NCBI RefSeq assembly: GCF_009208555.1
Contig: NZ_WFLI01000055.1
Span: 1 to 33,547, forward strand
Direction of reading: 5' to 3'
DNA from: Janthinobacterium violaceinigrum
Lineage (GTDB): Bacteria; Pseudomonadota; Gammaproteobacteria; Burkholderiales; Burkholderiaceae_D
Length of the DNA stretch: 33,547 nucleotides
The translations under genes were made by a program, and so were the position numbers. The notes under the pieces are model-generated. The model was not told where the DNA came from. It worked only from the letters and a program-made list of their open reading frames with translations, and ran no database searches. Positions 6,827-14,094 of this stretch are shown piece after piece (the stretch's first letter is position 1; each line of letters begins with the position of its first letter).

Positions 6827-8416
6827 CTAGTTTGCCGCAGGCGCAGGCGGTACGTCGAGCGTGAACGCTTTCAAGCCCAGGATGTCGCTGCTGTAGTGGC
6901 GGATCTTGTTGGCCAGGGCCGGATCGCCGTTCAGCTTTTGGCCGTACGACGGCACCATTTCCACCATCTTCGCTTGCCATTCCGGCGTCGCCAGGCGGCT
7001 CTTGAATGCCGTCTGCAGCACCTTGATCATGATCGGCGGCGCAGTCGAGGCACCGGGCGAGGCGCCCAGCAAGGCAACGATGCTGCCATCGGCGGCGCCG
7101 ACGACTTCCGTGCCGAACTGCAGCAAGCCGCCTTTGACAGGGTCATCCTTGACGATCTGCACGCGCTGGCCCGCATTTTGCAAGGTCCAGTCTTCCATCT
7201 TGGCGTTCGGCAGGTATTCGCGCAACGTTGCCAGGCGGTCTTCCGGCGTGTTCATCACTTGCTGGACCAGATATTTCGTCAGTGGAATATTGTCATAGCC
7301 TGCCTGCAGCATGGGCTTGACGTTGCCGCTGCCGATCGAGGCCGGCAAGTCGATCCACGAACCGTTTTTCAGGAACTTGGTCGAGAACGTGGCAAACGGG
7401 CCGAACAGCAGGGCTTTCTTGCCATCGATGATGCGCGTGTCCAGATGCGGCACGGACATCGGCGGCGAACCGACGGACGCCTTGCCGTACACCTTGGCCG
7501 CATGGGCTGCCACCAGTTCCGGGTTGGTCGTCACCAGCCATTGGCCGCCGACCGGCACGCCGCCGTAGCCCTTGGCTTCCGGAATGCCCGATTTTTCCAG
7601 CAGCGGCAGCGAACCGCCACCCGCGCCGATGAAGACGAACTTGGCGCGCACATTCTTTTCCTTGCCATCGGCCAGGTTTTTCACCTTGACGTTCCACACG
7701 CCATCGGCGCCGCGCTGGATGTCTTCCACCTGGTGACGCAGGTGCAAAGCCATGCCATGGCTGTCCGTCAGGTATTTGACGAGGCCGCGCGTGAGGTTGC
7801 CGAAATTGACGTCGGTACCGATTTCCATGCGCGTTGCCGCCACTTTCTGGCCCTTGTCGCGGCCTTGCATGACCAGCGGCGCCCATTGCGCGATCTGCGC
7901 CTGGTCTTCCGAGTACAGCATGCCTTTGAACAAGTTTTGCTTTTGCAGCGCGTCATAGCGCTTATGCAGGAAAGCAATATTGGCATCGCCCCACACAAAG
8001 CTCATGTGCGGCACGTTGTTGATGAACGTTTGCGGCGCGCCCAGGTGCTTATTGGCCACCTGGTAAGCCCAGAATTGCTTGGAAATTTCGAATTGCTCGT
8101 TGATTTCAACGGCTTTCTTGGTCTCGATGCTGCCATCGGCCGCTTCCGGCGTGTAGTTCAGTTCGGCAAATGCCGAATGGCCCGTACCCGCGTTGTTCAT
8201 CGCGTCCGAGCTTTCGGCGGCCACGGAATCGAGGCGCTCGTACATTTCCATCGTCAGCGACGGGTCGAGTTCCTTGAGCATGCTGCCCAGGGTGGCGCTC
8301 ATGGTGCCGGCGCCGACCAGCAGCACGTCGACCGGTTTTTCGGACGAGGCCGGAGGGGTCTTGTCACATGCCGCCAGGATCAGGCACGACATCAAAAGTA
8401 ATAGCGATTTACGCAT
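6827..8416 (-). CDS. mqo: Malate:quinone oxidoreductase with lipoprotein-type signal
   Basis: Oxidises malate to oxaloacetate and passes electrons to the quinone pool; FAD enzyme of the TCA cycle. It has 529 residues. The FAD-binding motif is VGAGTMSATLG (34-44). The family hallmarks MNNAGTGHSA, FINNVPHMSFVWG, FVFIGAGGGSLPLL and LLGASPGASTA are all present. The start at 8416 is chosen because GGAG lies 8 bp upstream and the next ATG (8428) has none. The N-terminus reads MRKSLLLLMSCLILAAC-D, a lipobox with Cys at 17 and Asp at +2. In enterobacteria such an Asp keeps a lipoprotein in the inner membrane. This suggests a periplasm-facing anchored enzyme, which would be unusual. It is monocistronic, ending at the shared terminator. 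Confidence 0.95.
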   Translation of the reverse strand: MRKSLLLLMSCLILAACDKTPPASSEKPVDVLLVGAGTMSATLGSMLKELDPSLTMEMYERLDSVAAESSDAMNNAGTGHSAFAELNYTPEAADGSIETKKAVEINEQFEISKQFWAYQVANKHLGAPQTFINNVPHMSFVWGDANIAFLHKRYDALQKQNLFKGMLYSEDQAQIAQWAPLVMQGRDKGQKVAATRMEIGTDVNFGNLTRGLVKYLTDSHGMALHLRHQVEDIQRGADGVWNVKVKNLADGKEKNVRAKFVFIGAGGGSLPLLEKSGIPEAKGYGGVPVGGQWLVTTNPELVAAHAAKVYGKASVGSPPMSVPHLDTRIIDGKKALLFGPFATFSTKFLKNGSWIDLPASIGSGNVKPMLQAGYDNIPLTKYLVQQVMNTPEDRLATLREYLPNAKMEDWTLQNAGQRVQIVKDDPVKGGLLQFGTEVVGAADGSIVALLGASPGASTAPPIMIKVLQTAFKSRLATPEWQAKMVEMVPSYGQKLNGDPALANKIRHYSSDILGLKAFTLDVPPAPAAN

Positions 8417-8746
8417 TCGTAACTCCATGTTTGGATACTGAAGGGTGATTCTTGCGCGCCACCGTGGCGGACCATCGCGGCTACCGGCATATCGGACGAA
8501 AAACAGCCTGGCCTCCGGCACGCCAGGGCGGCCGGACAGGTCCATGTCGATGGTGATAGGCATGCTGCCGCGCTCCGGGATATCCCGAGAACAAGATCTG
8601 GTGGCAAAGGTGCGGGCAATGGACAGCGCGGACATCGTTGTCGGCTGAAAAACCGGCAATGAAATCGCCGTCATGTCCAGTGCAAATATCAAGAACGGCG
8701 ATTTTATCACCGTTATTTGGCGCTGCCGGGCTGCGGCGGTAGTGGA

Positions 8747-8768
8747 TAATACTTACTGCAGGGTATTA
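8747..8768. promoter_or_regulatory. Operator-like inverted repeat TAATAC-N10-GTATTA
   Basis: Two perfect six-base arms (8747-8752 and 8763-8768) in an AT-rich patch of the mqo/DUF1841 intergenic region. The bound regulator is unknown. Confidence 0.35.
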
Positions 8769-8814
8769 AATGATGGTGACTATCGGGTCATGGAAGCGGG
8801 CGCAAGACGGCAAA

Positions 8815-8835
8815 AAGGGCATCCCCGATGCCCTT
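8815..8835 (-). terminator. Hairpin with minus-strand T-run
   Basis: AAGGGCATC (8815-8823) pairs with GATGCCCTT (8827-8835) around a CCC loop. Read on the minus strand it is followed by a TTTTT run, so it would stop antisense transcription entering the mqo upstream region. No minus-strand gene ends here. Confidence 0.5.
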
Positions 8836-8850
8836 CGCCGACGTACGCGG

Positions 8851-8856
8851 TACAAT
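8851..8856 (+). promoter_or_regulatory. Candidate -10 element of the DUF1841 gene
   Basis: TACAAT in the context GGTACAATGCCGG, 33 bp before the ATG at 8889. There is no clear -35. Same pattern as at 991 and 19599. Confidence 0.4.
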
Positions 8857-8888
8857 GCCGGCTGCCCTTTAGCCATAGTCATTCAGCC

Positions 8889-9311
8889 ATGTTCAACCCC
8901 TCTTCCGACGATGTGCGCCGTTTCTTTTGTGAAACATTACGCAAGCACCGCGCCCATGAAATCCTCACGCCGATGGAAGCGATCGCGCTCGACTGGATCC
9001 TCGAACACCCCGAATATGAAAGCGAGCTCTCCGACGTCGACGCGGCGCTGGCGCGCGACTACTCCGTCGAAGGGGGCCAAGCGAACCCGTTTTTGCACCT
9101 GTCCATGCATCTGTCGATCACGGAACAGGTACAGGTCGACCAGCCGCGCGGCATCCGCCCCGCCGTGCAGCAGCTGACGCAGCGGCTCGATTCGGCCCAT
9201 GCAGCCCAGCACGAAGTGATGGAATGCCTGGGCCAGATGATCTGGGCATCGCAGCGTTCGGGCTTGCCGCCGGATACGGACGCCTATATCGACTGCGTGC
9301 GGCGCCGGTAG
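8889..9311 (+). CDS. DUF1841 family protein
   Basis: A 140-residue soluble protein with no signal peptide or membrane segment. The N-terminus MFNPSSDDVRRFFCETLRKH, the following TPMEAIALDWILEHPEY, and the central HLSMHLSITEQVQVDQPRGI are the pattern of the DUF1841 family found in beta- and gammaproteobacteria. Family function is unknown. The C-terminal half (HEVMECLGQMIWASQRSGLPPD...YIDCVRRR) looks helical. A longer in-frame reading from 8673 is rejected because the family start is at 8889 and a -10-like element lies just upstream. Palindromic repeat copy B begins two bases after its stop. Confidence 0.8.
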   Translation: MFNPSSDDVRRFFCETLRKHRAHEILTPMEAIALDWILEHPEYESELSDVDAALARDYSVEGGQANPFLHLSMHLSITEQVQVDQPRGIRPAVQQLTQRLDSAHAAQHEVMECLGQMIWASQRSGLPPDTDAYIDCVRRR

Positions 9312-9312
9312 G

Positions 9313-9432
9313 AACACCTGTCAAAACCTGTTGCGCGTCGCGCTTTGCGGCCTGCGATGCTCACCGTACTAGAGTACGGTTGCGCTTCTTGGCCACAAAT
9401 CGCTGCCGCTCGCTACGGTTTTGCCAGGTGTT
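9313..9432 (+). repeat. Dispersed ~120-bp imperfect palindrome, copy B
   Basis: Outer arms AACACCTGTCAAAACC (9313-9328) and 9417-9432 match at 15 of 16 positions. An inner pairing is CTTTGCGGCC (9343-9352) with GGCCACAAAT (9391-9400), 8 of 10. The central hairpin ACCGTACT-AG-AGTACGGT is at 9363-9380. It fills nearly all of the 135-bp gap between the convergent DUF1841 gene and the NO reductase gene. Confidence 0.88.
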
Positions 9433-9446
9433 GTGCCAGTACTACC

Positions 9447-11732
9447 TCACATCGGTTTTACTGCCTCCTTCATGCGCTGAGGCAAGGCCTGTGCAGGCCC
9501 TCTTCCCAGCAACCCCAGCACCACCTGCAGCGCCATGGCGACGGCGCCGGCGATGAACACCACGTCGCCGAAGGTGCGTATCCAGCGCAGGTTTTGCAGC
9601 AGCGGCTGCTGCATGAATGCCTCGCTGCGCGCGTGCCACAGGCCTTCCGTCACGCTGGCATGGAACTGGATGATGCCAATCGGCAGCAAGCTGGTAAAGA
9701 TCATCAGCGCCAGCCCCCCGTTCAAGCCCCAGAACGCCGTCTTCATCAGCGCAGGACTGAAGCGGCAGTCTGGCCGCAGATAGCGCAGCACCAGCAAGGT
9801 AAAGCCCAGCGCCAGGAAGCCGTACACGCCGAACAGCGCCGCATGCGCATGCACGGGGGTCGTGTTGAGGCCCTGGATATAGTACAGGGCCACGGGTGGA
9901 TTGATCATGAAGCCCAGCACGCCCGCGCCCAGCATGTTCCAGAAGGCGACGGCGACAAAGCACATCAGCGGCCAGCGCAGGTTTTCCATCCATGGCGCAC
10001 GTTCCTTCAGGCGCCAGTTTTCCCACGCTTCATGGCCCAGCACGATCAGCGGCACCACTTCCAGCGCGCTGAAGCTCGCGCCGATGGCCATCACGGGCGT
10101 GGTGGTGCCGGCAAAGTACAGGTGGTGGAAGGTGCCAGGGATGCCGCCCAGCATGAACAGCGAGGCCGACGCCAGGCTGGCCGTCGTGGCCATGCGCACC
10201 GACACCAGGCCCAGGGTCGAGAAGATGAAGGCCAGCGCCGTGGTGGCGAACACTTCAAAGAAGCCTTCCACCCACAGGTGCACCACCCACCAGCGCCAGT
10301 ATTCCATCACCGATAAATGCGTGCGTTCGCCGTAGAACAGGCCCGCGCCATAGAACAGGCCGATGGCGCCCACGGACGCCGTCAGCAGCGCCAGCAGGTT
10401 CTTGTCGCCGCCCGGCTGGCGCAAGGCCGGCACCACGCCGCGCAGCATCAACACCAGCCACAGCAGGATGCCGGCGAATTTGCCGATCTGCCACAGACGG
10501 CCCAGGTCCACATATTCATAGCCCTGGTGACCGAGCCAGAAATTCCACTCGGGCGGCATCACTTGCGCAATCGCCAGGTAGTTGCCGATGAAGGAGCCGA
10601 CGACGACGAGCACCAGCGCCCAGAACAGCACGTCGACGCCCAGGCGCTGCCAGTTCGGGTCCTTGCCGCCATTGATCAGGGGCGCCAGGAACAGGCCGGC
10701 GGCCAGGAAGCCCGTGGCGATCCAGAACAGCGCGGCCTGGATATGCCAGGTGCGCGTGAGCGCATACGGGAACCAGCGCGACACGTCAATGCCATAGAAC
10801 TGCTGCCCTTCCACCGTGTAGTGCGCCGTAAAGCCGCCGATGAAGACCTGGAAGATGAACAGGGCCACCACCAGAAACAGGTATTTGCCCAATCCCCGCT
10901 GCGAAGGCGTGAGGGCAAACGTCGTCAACGGATCGCGCGGACCGGCGGCCGGCAGCGCGTCGTCGTGGTCGCGCAAAAAGGCCCAGCCCCACACGAGGAA
11001 GCCCACGCCGGCCAGCAGCACCACCACGCTGGCGACCGACCAGACGAGGTTTTCGCCGCTGGGCTGGTTGCCGATCAGCGGTTCATGCGGCCAGTTGTTC
11101 GTGTACGTGACCTGCTGGCCCGGACGCTCGGTGGCGGCGGCCCACGCCGTCCAGAAGAAGAACTGCGTCATCTGCGCGCGCCGCTCGGCGCTGGGCAGGG
11201 TGTTTTCCTTCATGGCGAAATGCTCGCGGCTGGCGTGCAGGGCCGGCGCGTCGGAGAACAGCTGGTCGTAATAGTGCGCCGTGCCAGCGATCGCCTGCAC
11301 GCGACGCGGCGACAGGCGCAGCACTTGCGCCTCGTCGGTCCGGTTGCCCCGGTATTCCAGTTTGAGCGCTTCGCGCAGCGCCGCCTGCGCGGAGCCGTCG
11401 AGCGCCCCGTACGCCTTGCCATGCTGCTCTTGCGCGGCCAGTTCCAGCCAGGCCGTCAGTTCGCGGTGCAGCCAGTCGGCCGTCCAGTCGGGCGCCTGGT
11501 AGGCGCCGTGGCCCCAGATGGAGCCCAGCTGCATGCCGCCCACGGATTGCCAGGCCGTCTGGCCGTCGAGGATGCCCTCGCGGTCGAACAGCTGCCGGCC
11601 ATCGGGCGCCAGCACTTGCGCGGGGATGGGCGGCGCCTGCCGATACACTTCCGTGCCGTAGTAGCCGAGCAGCGAAAACGTCACGATCAGCACACCTATC
11701 AGGGTGAACCAGAGTTTTTTGTAGGGACCCAT
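9447..11732 (-). CDS. norB: Quinol-dependent nitric oxide reductase (qNOR)
   Basis: Reduces 2 NO to N2O at a heme b3/non-heme iron site, taking electrons from quinol. The 761-residue length is that of qNOR, where a NorC-like N-terminal part (transmembrane ~8-25, then a long periplasmic loop without heme motif) is fused to the NorB membrane core. From NorB homology the ligands are H330 and H630 (heme b), H628 (heme b3) and H485, H536, H537 plus E489 (FeB); E493 is also conserved. About 14 membrane segments are apparent. It is the third gene of the nirK operon, 14 bp after ric. Transcription ends toward palindromic repeat B. Confidence 0.96.
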   Translation of the reverse strand: MGPYKKLWFTLIGVLIVTFSLLGYYGTEVYRQAPPIPAQVLAPDGRQLFDREGILDGQTAWQSVGGMQLGSIWGHGAYQAPDWTADWLHRELTAWLELAAQEQHGKAYGALDGSAQAALREALKLEYRGNRTDEAQVLRLSPRRVQAIAGTAHYYDQLFSDAPALHASREHFAMKENTLPSAERRAQMTQFFFWTAWAAATERPGQQVTYTNNWPHEPLIGNQPSGENLVWSVASVVVLLAGVGFLVWGWAFLRDHDDALPAAGPRDPLTTFALTPSQRGLGKYLFLVVALFIFQVFIGGFTAHYTVEGQQFYGIDVSRWFPYALTRTWHIQAALFWIATGFLAAGLFLAPLINGGKDPNWQRLGVDVLFWALVLVVVGSFIGNYLAIAQVMPPEWNFWLGHQGYEYVDLGRLWQIGKFAGILLWLVLMLRGVVPALRQPGGDKNLLALLTASVGAIGLFYGAGLFYGERTHLSVMEYWRWWVVHLWVEGFFEVFATTALAFIFSTLGLVSVRMATTASLASASLFMLGGIPGTFHHLYFAGTTTPVMAIGASFSALEVVPLIVLGHEAWENWRLKERAPWMENLRWPLMCFVAVAFWNMLGAGVLGFMINPPVALYYIQGLNTTPVHAHAALFGVYGFLALGFTLLVLRYLRPDCRFSPALMKTAFWGLNGGLALMIFTSLLPIGIIQFHASVTEGLWHARSEAFMQQPLLQNLRWIRTFGDVVFIAGAVAMALQVVLGLLGRGPAQALPQRMKEAVKPM

Positions 11733-11746
11733 GGGTCTTTCCTTTG

Positions 11747-12424
11747 TCAGTGCACCGCGGCCGGCGCAAAGCGCTCGAACAGGATATTGTTTTCGGTATG
11801 GATGTGCGCCATCAGGTCTTCGCGGAAGGTGCGCAGTCCCGTGTACAGCGCGCGCCAGGTGGTGCAGGCGCCGGCCGGCGCGGTGATCCCGTTCGTCATG
11901 TCTTCCAGCGCGCGCAGGGCCACGCCATGGTCGTCATGCTCCATACGCATCACGTTGATGGGCGCGCCCGCCCGCGGGCCCTGGCCGCGCACGATCATGG
12001 GGAACAGCACGTCTTCTTCCTTGCGCATATGGCTTTCCAGTTCCTGCGCCATGGCCGACAGGTGTTCCGCCAGCCCGTGCGGACAGTCGGCGCGGCCGCC
12101 ATGCACCTGCTCGACCTTGCGTGCCAGGCGTATCAGCTCGGGCAACTGCTCGCGGTGCACGGCGTGGTAGCGCGCCAGCAGGTGTTCCACCAGCTCCGTG
12201 GCCGAAGCTTCCTGCCAGTCGCGCTCGCCGCTGGCATCCGCGCGCCCTTCCAGCAGCCGCAATTCTTCGACGATGGGGGCCGTATCCACGCCGGCCGCTT
12301 CGGCCGCCGCGCGCAGGGTCTTGTTGCCGCCGCAGCAGAAATCCAGGCGGTGCGCATCAAACAGGCGCGTGGCGCCAGGGATGCGGCGGGCCAGCTGGCC
12401 CAGGGACAGGTCGATCATTTCCAT
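11747..12424 (-). CDS. Di-iron protein for repair of iron-sulfur clusters (RIC/YtfE/ScdA/DnrN)
   Basis: A 225-residue cytoplasmic protein that restores iron-sulfur clusters damaged by NO or peroxide. The N-terminal ScdA_N-like part has RLFDAHRLDFCCGG with the family Cys pair at 30-31. The C-terminal hemerythrin-like four-helix bundle supplies the di-iron His/Glu ligands: YHAVHREQLPEL, ESHMRKEEDVLFPM, MEHDDHG and HIHTENNILFERF. It lies between nirK (29-bp gap) and the NO reductase (14-bp gap). Its position matches its role, since the flanking enzymes make and remove NO. Also named ric, ytfE, scdA or dnrN in different organisms. Confidence 0.95.
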   Translation of the reverse strand: MEMIDLSLGQLARRIPGATRLFDAHRLDFCCGGNKTLRAAAEAAGVDTAPIVEELRLLEGRADASGERDWQEASATELVEHLLARYHAVHREQLPELIRLARKVEQVHGGRADCPHGLAEHLSAMAQELESHMRKEEDVLFPMIVRGQGPRAGAPINVMRMEHDDHGVALRALEDMTNGITAPAGACTTWRALYTGLRTFREDLMAHIHTENNILFERFAPAAVH

Positions 12425-12453
12425 AACAGTTCCTTGAGGATGAATAGCTAAAT

Positions 12454-13938
12454 TTATTGCACGGCGCCCGCGTGGTAGACGCCGGGCACGGGTTCGCCCG
12501 TCACTTCCAGCACGCCCACGGCGCCCTTGCCGGCGCGCGACAGCGCATGGTCGACCAGCAAATAGCTGCCCGGGTGCTGCACCTTGAGTTCGACGATGGT
12601 TGCGCCGCCCGGCGCCACGAGCGTCGTTTGCACATCGTGTTTCGGGCTGCTGATGGAGCCTTCGCTGTACACCTTGTCGAAGATCTCGCCGATGATGTGG
12701 AACGATGAAATCTTGTTCGGGCCGCCCACGCCGAAATAGATGCGCACCGTCTCGCCGACCTTCGCCTGCAATTTATGCGTCTTGCTCAGGGCGCCCACTT
12801 CGCCGTTGAAGACGTAGTAGTCGGGCAGCTCGTTGGCCATCTTTTCCAGGTTCGGTTCCTGGTGCACGGGCGCGCCGTGCGGACGGCCCGTGTACATCTC
12901 GCCCTGCATCACGTAATACTCGCGGTCCACCTTCGACAAGCCGCCTTCCGGTTCGACCAGGATCATGCCGTACATGCCGGCCGCGATATGCTGCGGCACC
13001 AGCGGCGTGGCGCAGTGGTACACGAACAGGCCGGGATTGAGCGCCTTGAAGGTGACGGTTTTTTCCTGCCCCGGCGCCACCTGCGTGTGCTGTCCGCCGC
13101 CATGGCCGCCCGTCACGGCGTGCAGGTCGATCGAGTGGATCATCTTGCTGTCCTTCGCGTTGAACAGGGTCAGCTCCACCGTGTCGCCCACCTTCGCGCG
13201 CAGCATGGGGCCGGGCACTTGCCGGTTGAAGGTCCAGTACGTAAAACTGGTGCCGTCATCGAGCCTGCCCGGCAGTTCCACCGTCTCCATGCGGTATTTC
13301 AGGGTTTGCGGCGCACGCGTGCCGATGGCACTCGGCACGGAGGCCGGATTGGCCGCCACGCTGACGGCCGATGGATCGGGGCCGCGCATCGGCGACGGCG
13401 CGGGCGTGTACAGGGCCAGCGCGGCGGCCTGGCCCGATTCGCTGGCGGCACTGCCGGCGCCAGCAGCCTTCGGTGCTCCCGCCTCGGCCAGCGAAGTGCC
13501 GCTCACGACCAGCTTGCCTTCCATGCCGATTTGCCGGTGGCCGGGAATCGAACAGTAATAGGTAAACGTGCCGGCGCGCGTCACCTTGAAGCGCACGCTG
13601 GTGCTGCCGCTATTGGCGCTGAACTTGGCGGACGCCACGTTCAGCTCGGGGATCAGCAAATCGTGCTCGGCGCCTTCGCCGCTTTTCAGCACGAGTTCGA
13701 CCGTGTCGCCCACGTTCGCCGCCAGCACGGGATTGACCTGGCCCTTGGCGTCGATGAACACCATCTTGCCGTCGACGATATTGGTTTGCAGCTCATAGCG
13801 CTTGAGCGCGGCGGTAGCAGGTTTGGCGGCAGTGGCGGCTGCGCTGGCCGGCAGGCTGGCCTGGGCTTGCACGGACAGGGGGAATGCCAGGACGCAGACG
13901 GCGGCGGCAATGGCGCGGAGGGAGGGAGTCGTTTTCAT
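12454..13938 (-). CDS. nirK: Copper nitrite reductase with extra N-terminal cupredoxin domain
   Basis: Reduces nitrite to NO in the periplasm. It has 494 residues, about 120 more than the two-domain enzyme. A signal peptide covers 1-26. Residues ~48-146 form a plastocyanin-like cupredoxin with type 1 copper ligands H92, C129, H134 and M139. After an Ala/Pro-rich linker, the NirK core has type 1 ligands H268, C309, H317 and M322, type 2 ligands H273, H308 and H414, and the catalytic Asp D271. The core resembles the AniA-like class. The extra domain probably passes electrons to the core, as in other three-domain NirKs. The ATG at 13938 with AAGGAAA upstream is chosen over a TTG at 13941. First gene of the operon, behind a sigma-54 promoter. 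Confidence 0.96.
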   Translation of the reverse strand: MKTTPSLRAIAAAVCVLAFPLSVQAQASLPASAAATAAKPATAALKRYELQTNIVDGKMVFIDAKGQVNPVLAANVGDTVELVLKSGEGAEHDLLIPELNVASAKFSANSGSTSVRFKVTRAGTFTYYCSIPGHRQIGMEGKLVVSGTSLAEAGAPKAAGAGSAASESGQAAALALYTPAPSPMRGPDPSAVSVAANPASVPSAIGTRAPQTLKYRMETVELPGRLDDGTSFTYWTFNRQVPGPMLRAKVGDTVELTLFNAKDSKMIHSIDLHAVTGGHGGGQHTQVAPGQEKTVTFKALNPGLFVYHCATPLVPQHIAAGMYGMILVEPEGGLSKVDREYYVMQGEMYTGRPHGAPVHQEPNLEKMANELPDYYVFNGEVGALSKTHKLQAKVGETVRIYFGVGGPNKISSFHIIGEIFDKVYSEGSISSPKHDVQTTLVAPGGATIVELKVQHPGSYLLVDHALSRAGKGAVGVLEVTGEPVPGVYHAGAVQ

Positions 13939-13983
13939 CAAGCTTTCCTTGGTCTTGTATGCCGGTTCGGCCCCCTTACCTAG

Positions 13984-13998
13984 GCAAACCGTGTGCCA
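13984..13998 (-). promoter_or_regulatory. Sigma-54 promoter of the nirK-ric-norB operon
   Basis: On the minus strand it reads TGGCAC-ACGG-TTTGC, with GG at -24 and GC at -12 separated by exactly ten bases, an essentially perfect sigma-54 core. It lies 46 bp before the nirK ATG and predicts a transcript start near 13972. Confidence 0.92.
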
Positions 13999-14006
13999 GG
14001 AAAAAC

Positions 14007-14020
14007 TTGTTTTAAATCAA
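14007..14020 (-). promoter_or_regulatory. FNR/CRP-family-like box
   Basis: The minus strand reads TTGAT-TTAA-AACAA, matching TTGAT-N4-ATCAA at nine of ten positions. It lies between the sigma-54 core and the first NorR site, centred about 41 bp upstream of the predicted start. It may add oxygen or NO control by an FNR/DNR regulator, or be chance in an AT-rich stretch. Confidence 0.4.
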
Positions 14021-14034
14021 CGATTTGAAAAATG

Positions 14035-14053
14035 CACGGTTGTAATGACCGTG
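14035..14053. promoter_or_regulatory. NorR enhancer site 1
   Basis: CACGGT-N7-ACCGTG, containing the GT-N7-AC core of NorR sites with six-base perfect arms. Centre at 14044, about 70 bp upstream of the sigma-54 transcript start. Confidence 0.8.
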
Positions 14054-14062
14054 GTTGGCCAT

Positions 14063-14075
14063 GGTCCGTTGTACC
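14063..14075. promoter_or_regulatory. NorR enhancer site 2
   Basis: GGT-CCGTTGT-ACC with the same GT-N7-AC core, centred at 14069, 25 bp from site 1. Confidence 0.72.
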
Positions 14076-14081
14076 CTGCAT

Positions 14082-14094
14082 GGTACTTATGACC
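14082..14094. promoter_or_regulatory. NorR enhancer site 3, overlapping the norR start codon
   Basis: GGT-ACTTATG-ACC, centred at 14088, 19 bp from site 2. It includes the ATG of norR (14089-14091), so bound NorR could also affect its own expression. Confidence 0.7.

Larger units (their letters stand above)
8417..8888. other. 472-bp divergent regulatory region between mqo and the DUF1841 gene
   Basis: No supported gene. In-frame extensions of both flanking genes cover much of it but lack family similarity and are rejected as coding. It holds a 12-bp perfect palindrome CGGGATATCCCG at 8576-8587, an inverted repeat at 8747-8768, a hairpin at 8815-8835 and a candidate -10 at 8851. These are plausible control sites for mqo and the DUF1841 gene. 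Confidence 0.5.

Noticed and set aside
8417..8710. N-terminal extension of mqo by about 98 codons
   Set aside because: It has no family similarity. A GGAG site and signal peptide mark the start at 8416.
10317..12170. A 617-codon plus-strand frame opposite the NO reductase and ric genes
   Set aside because: Shadow frame of genes with intact metal ligands; composition is Gln/His/Arg-rich.
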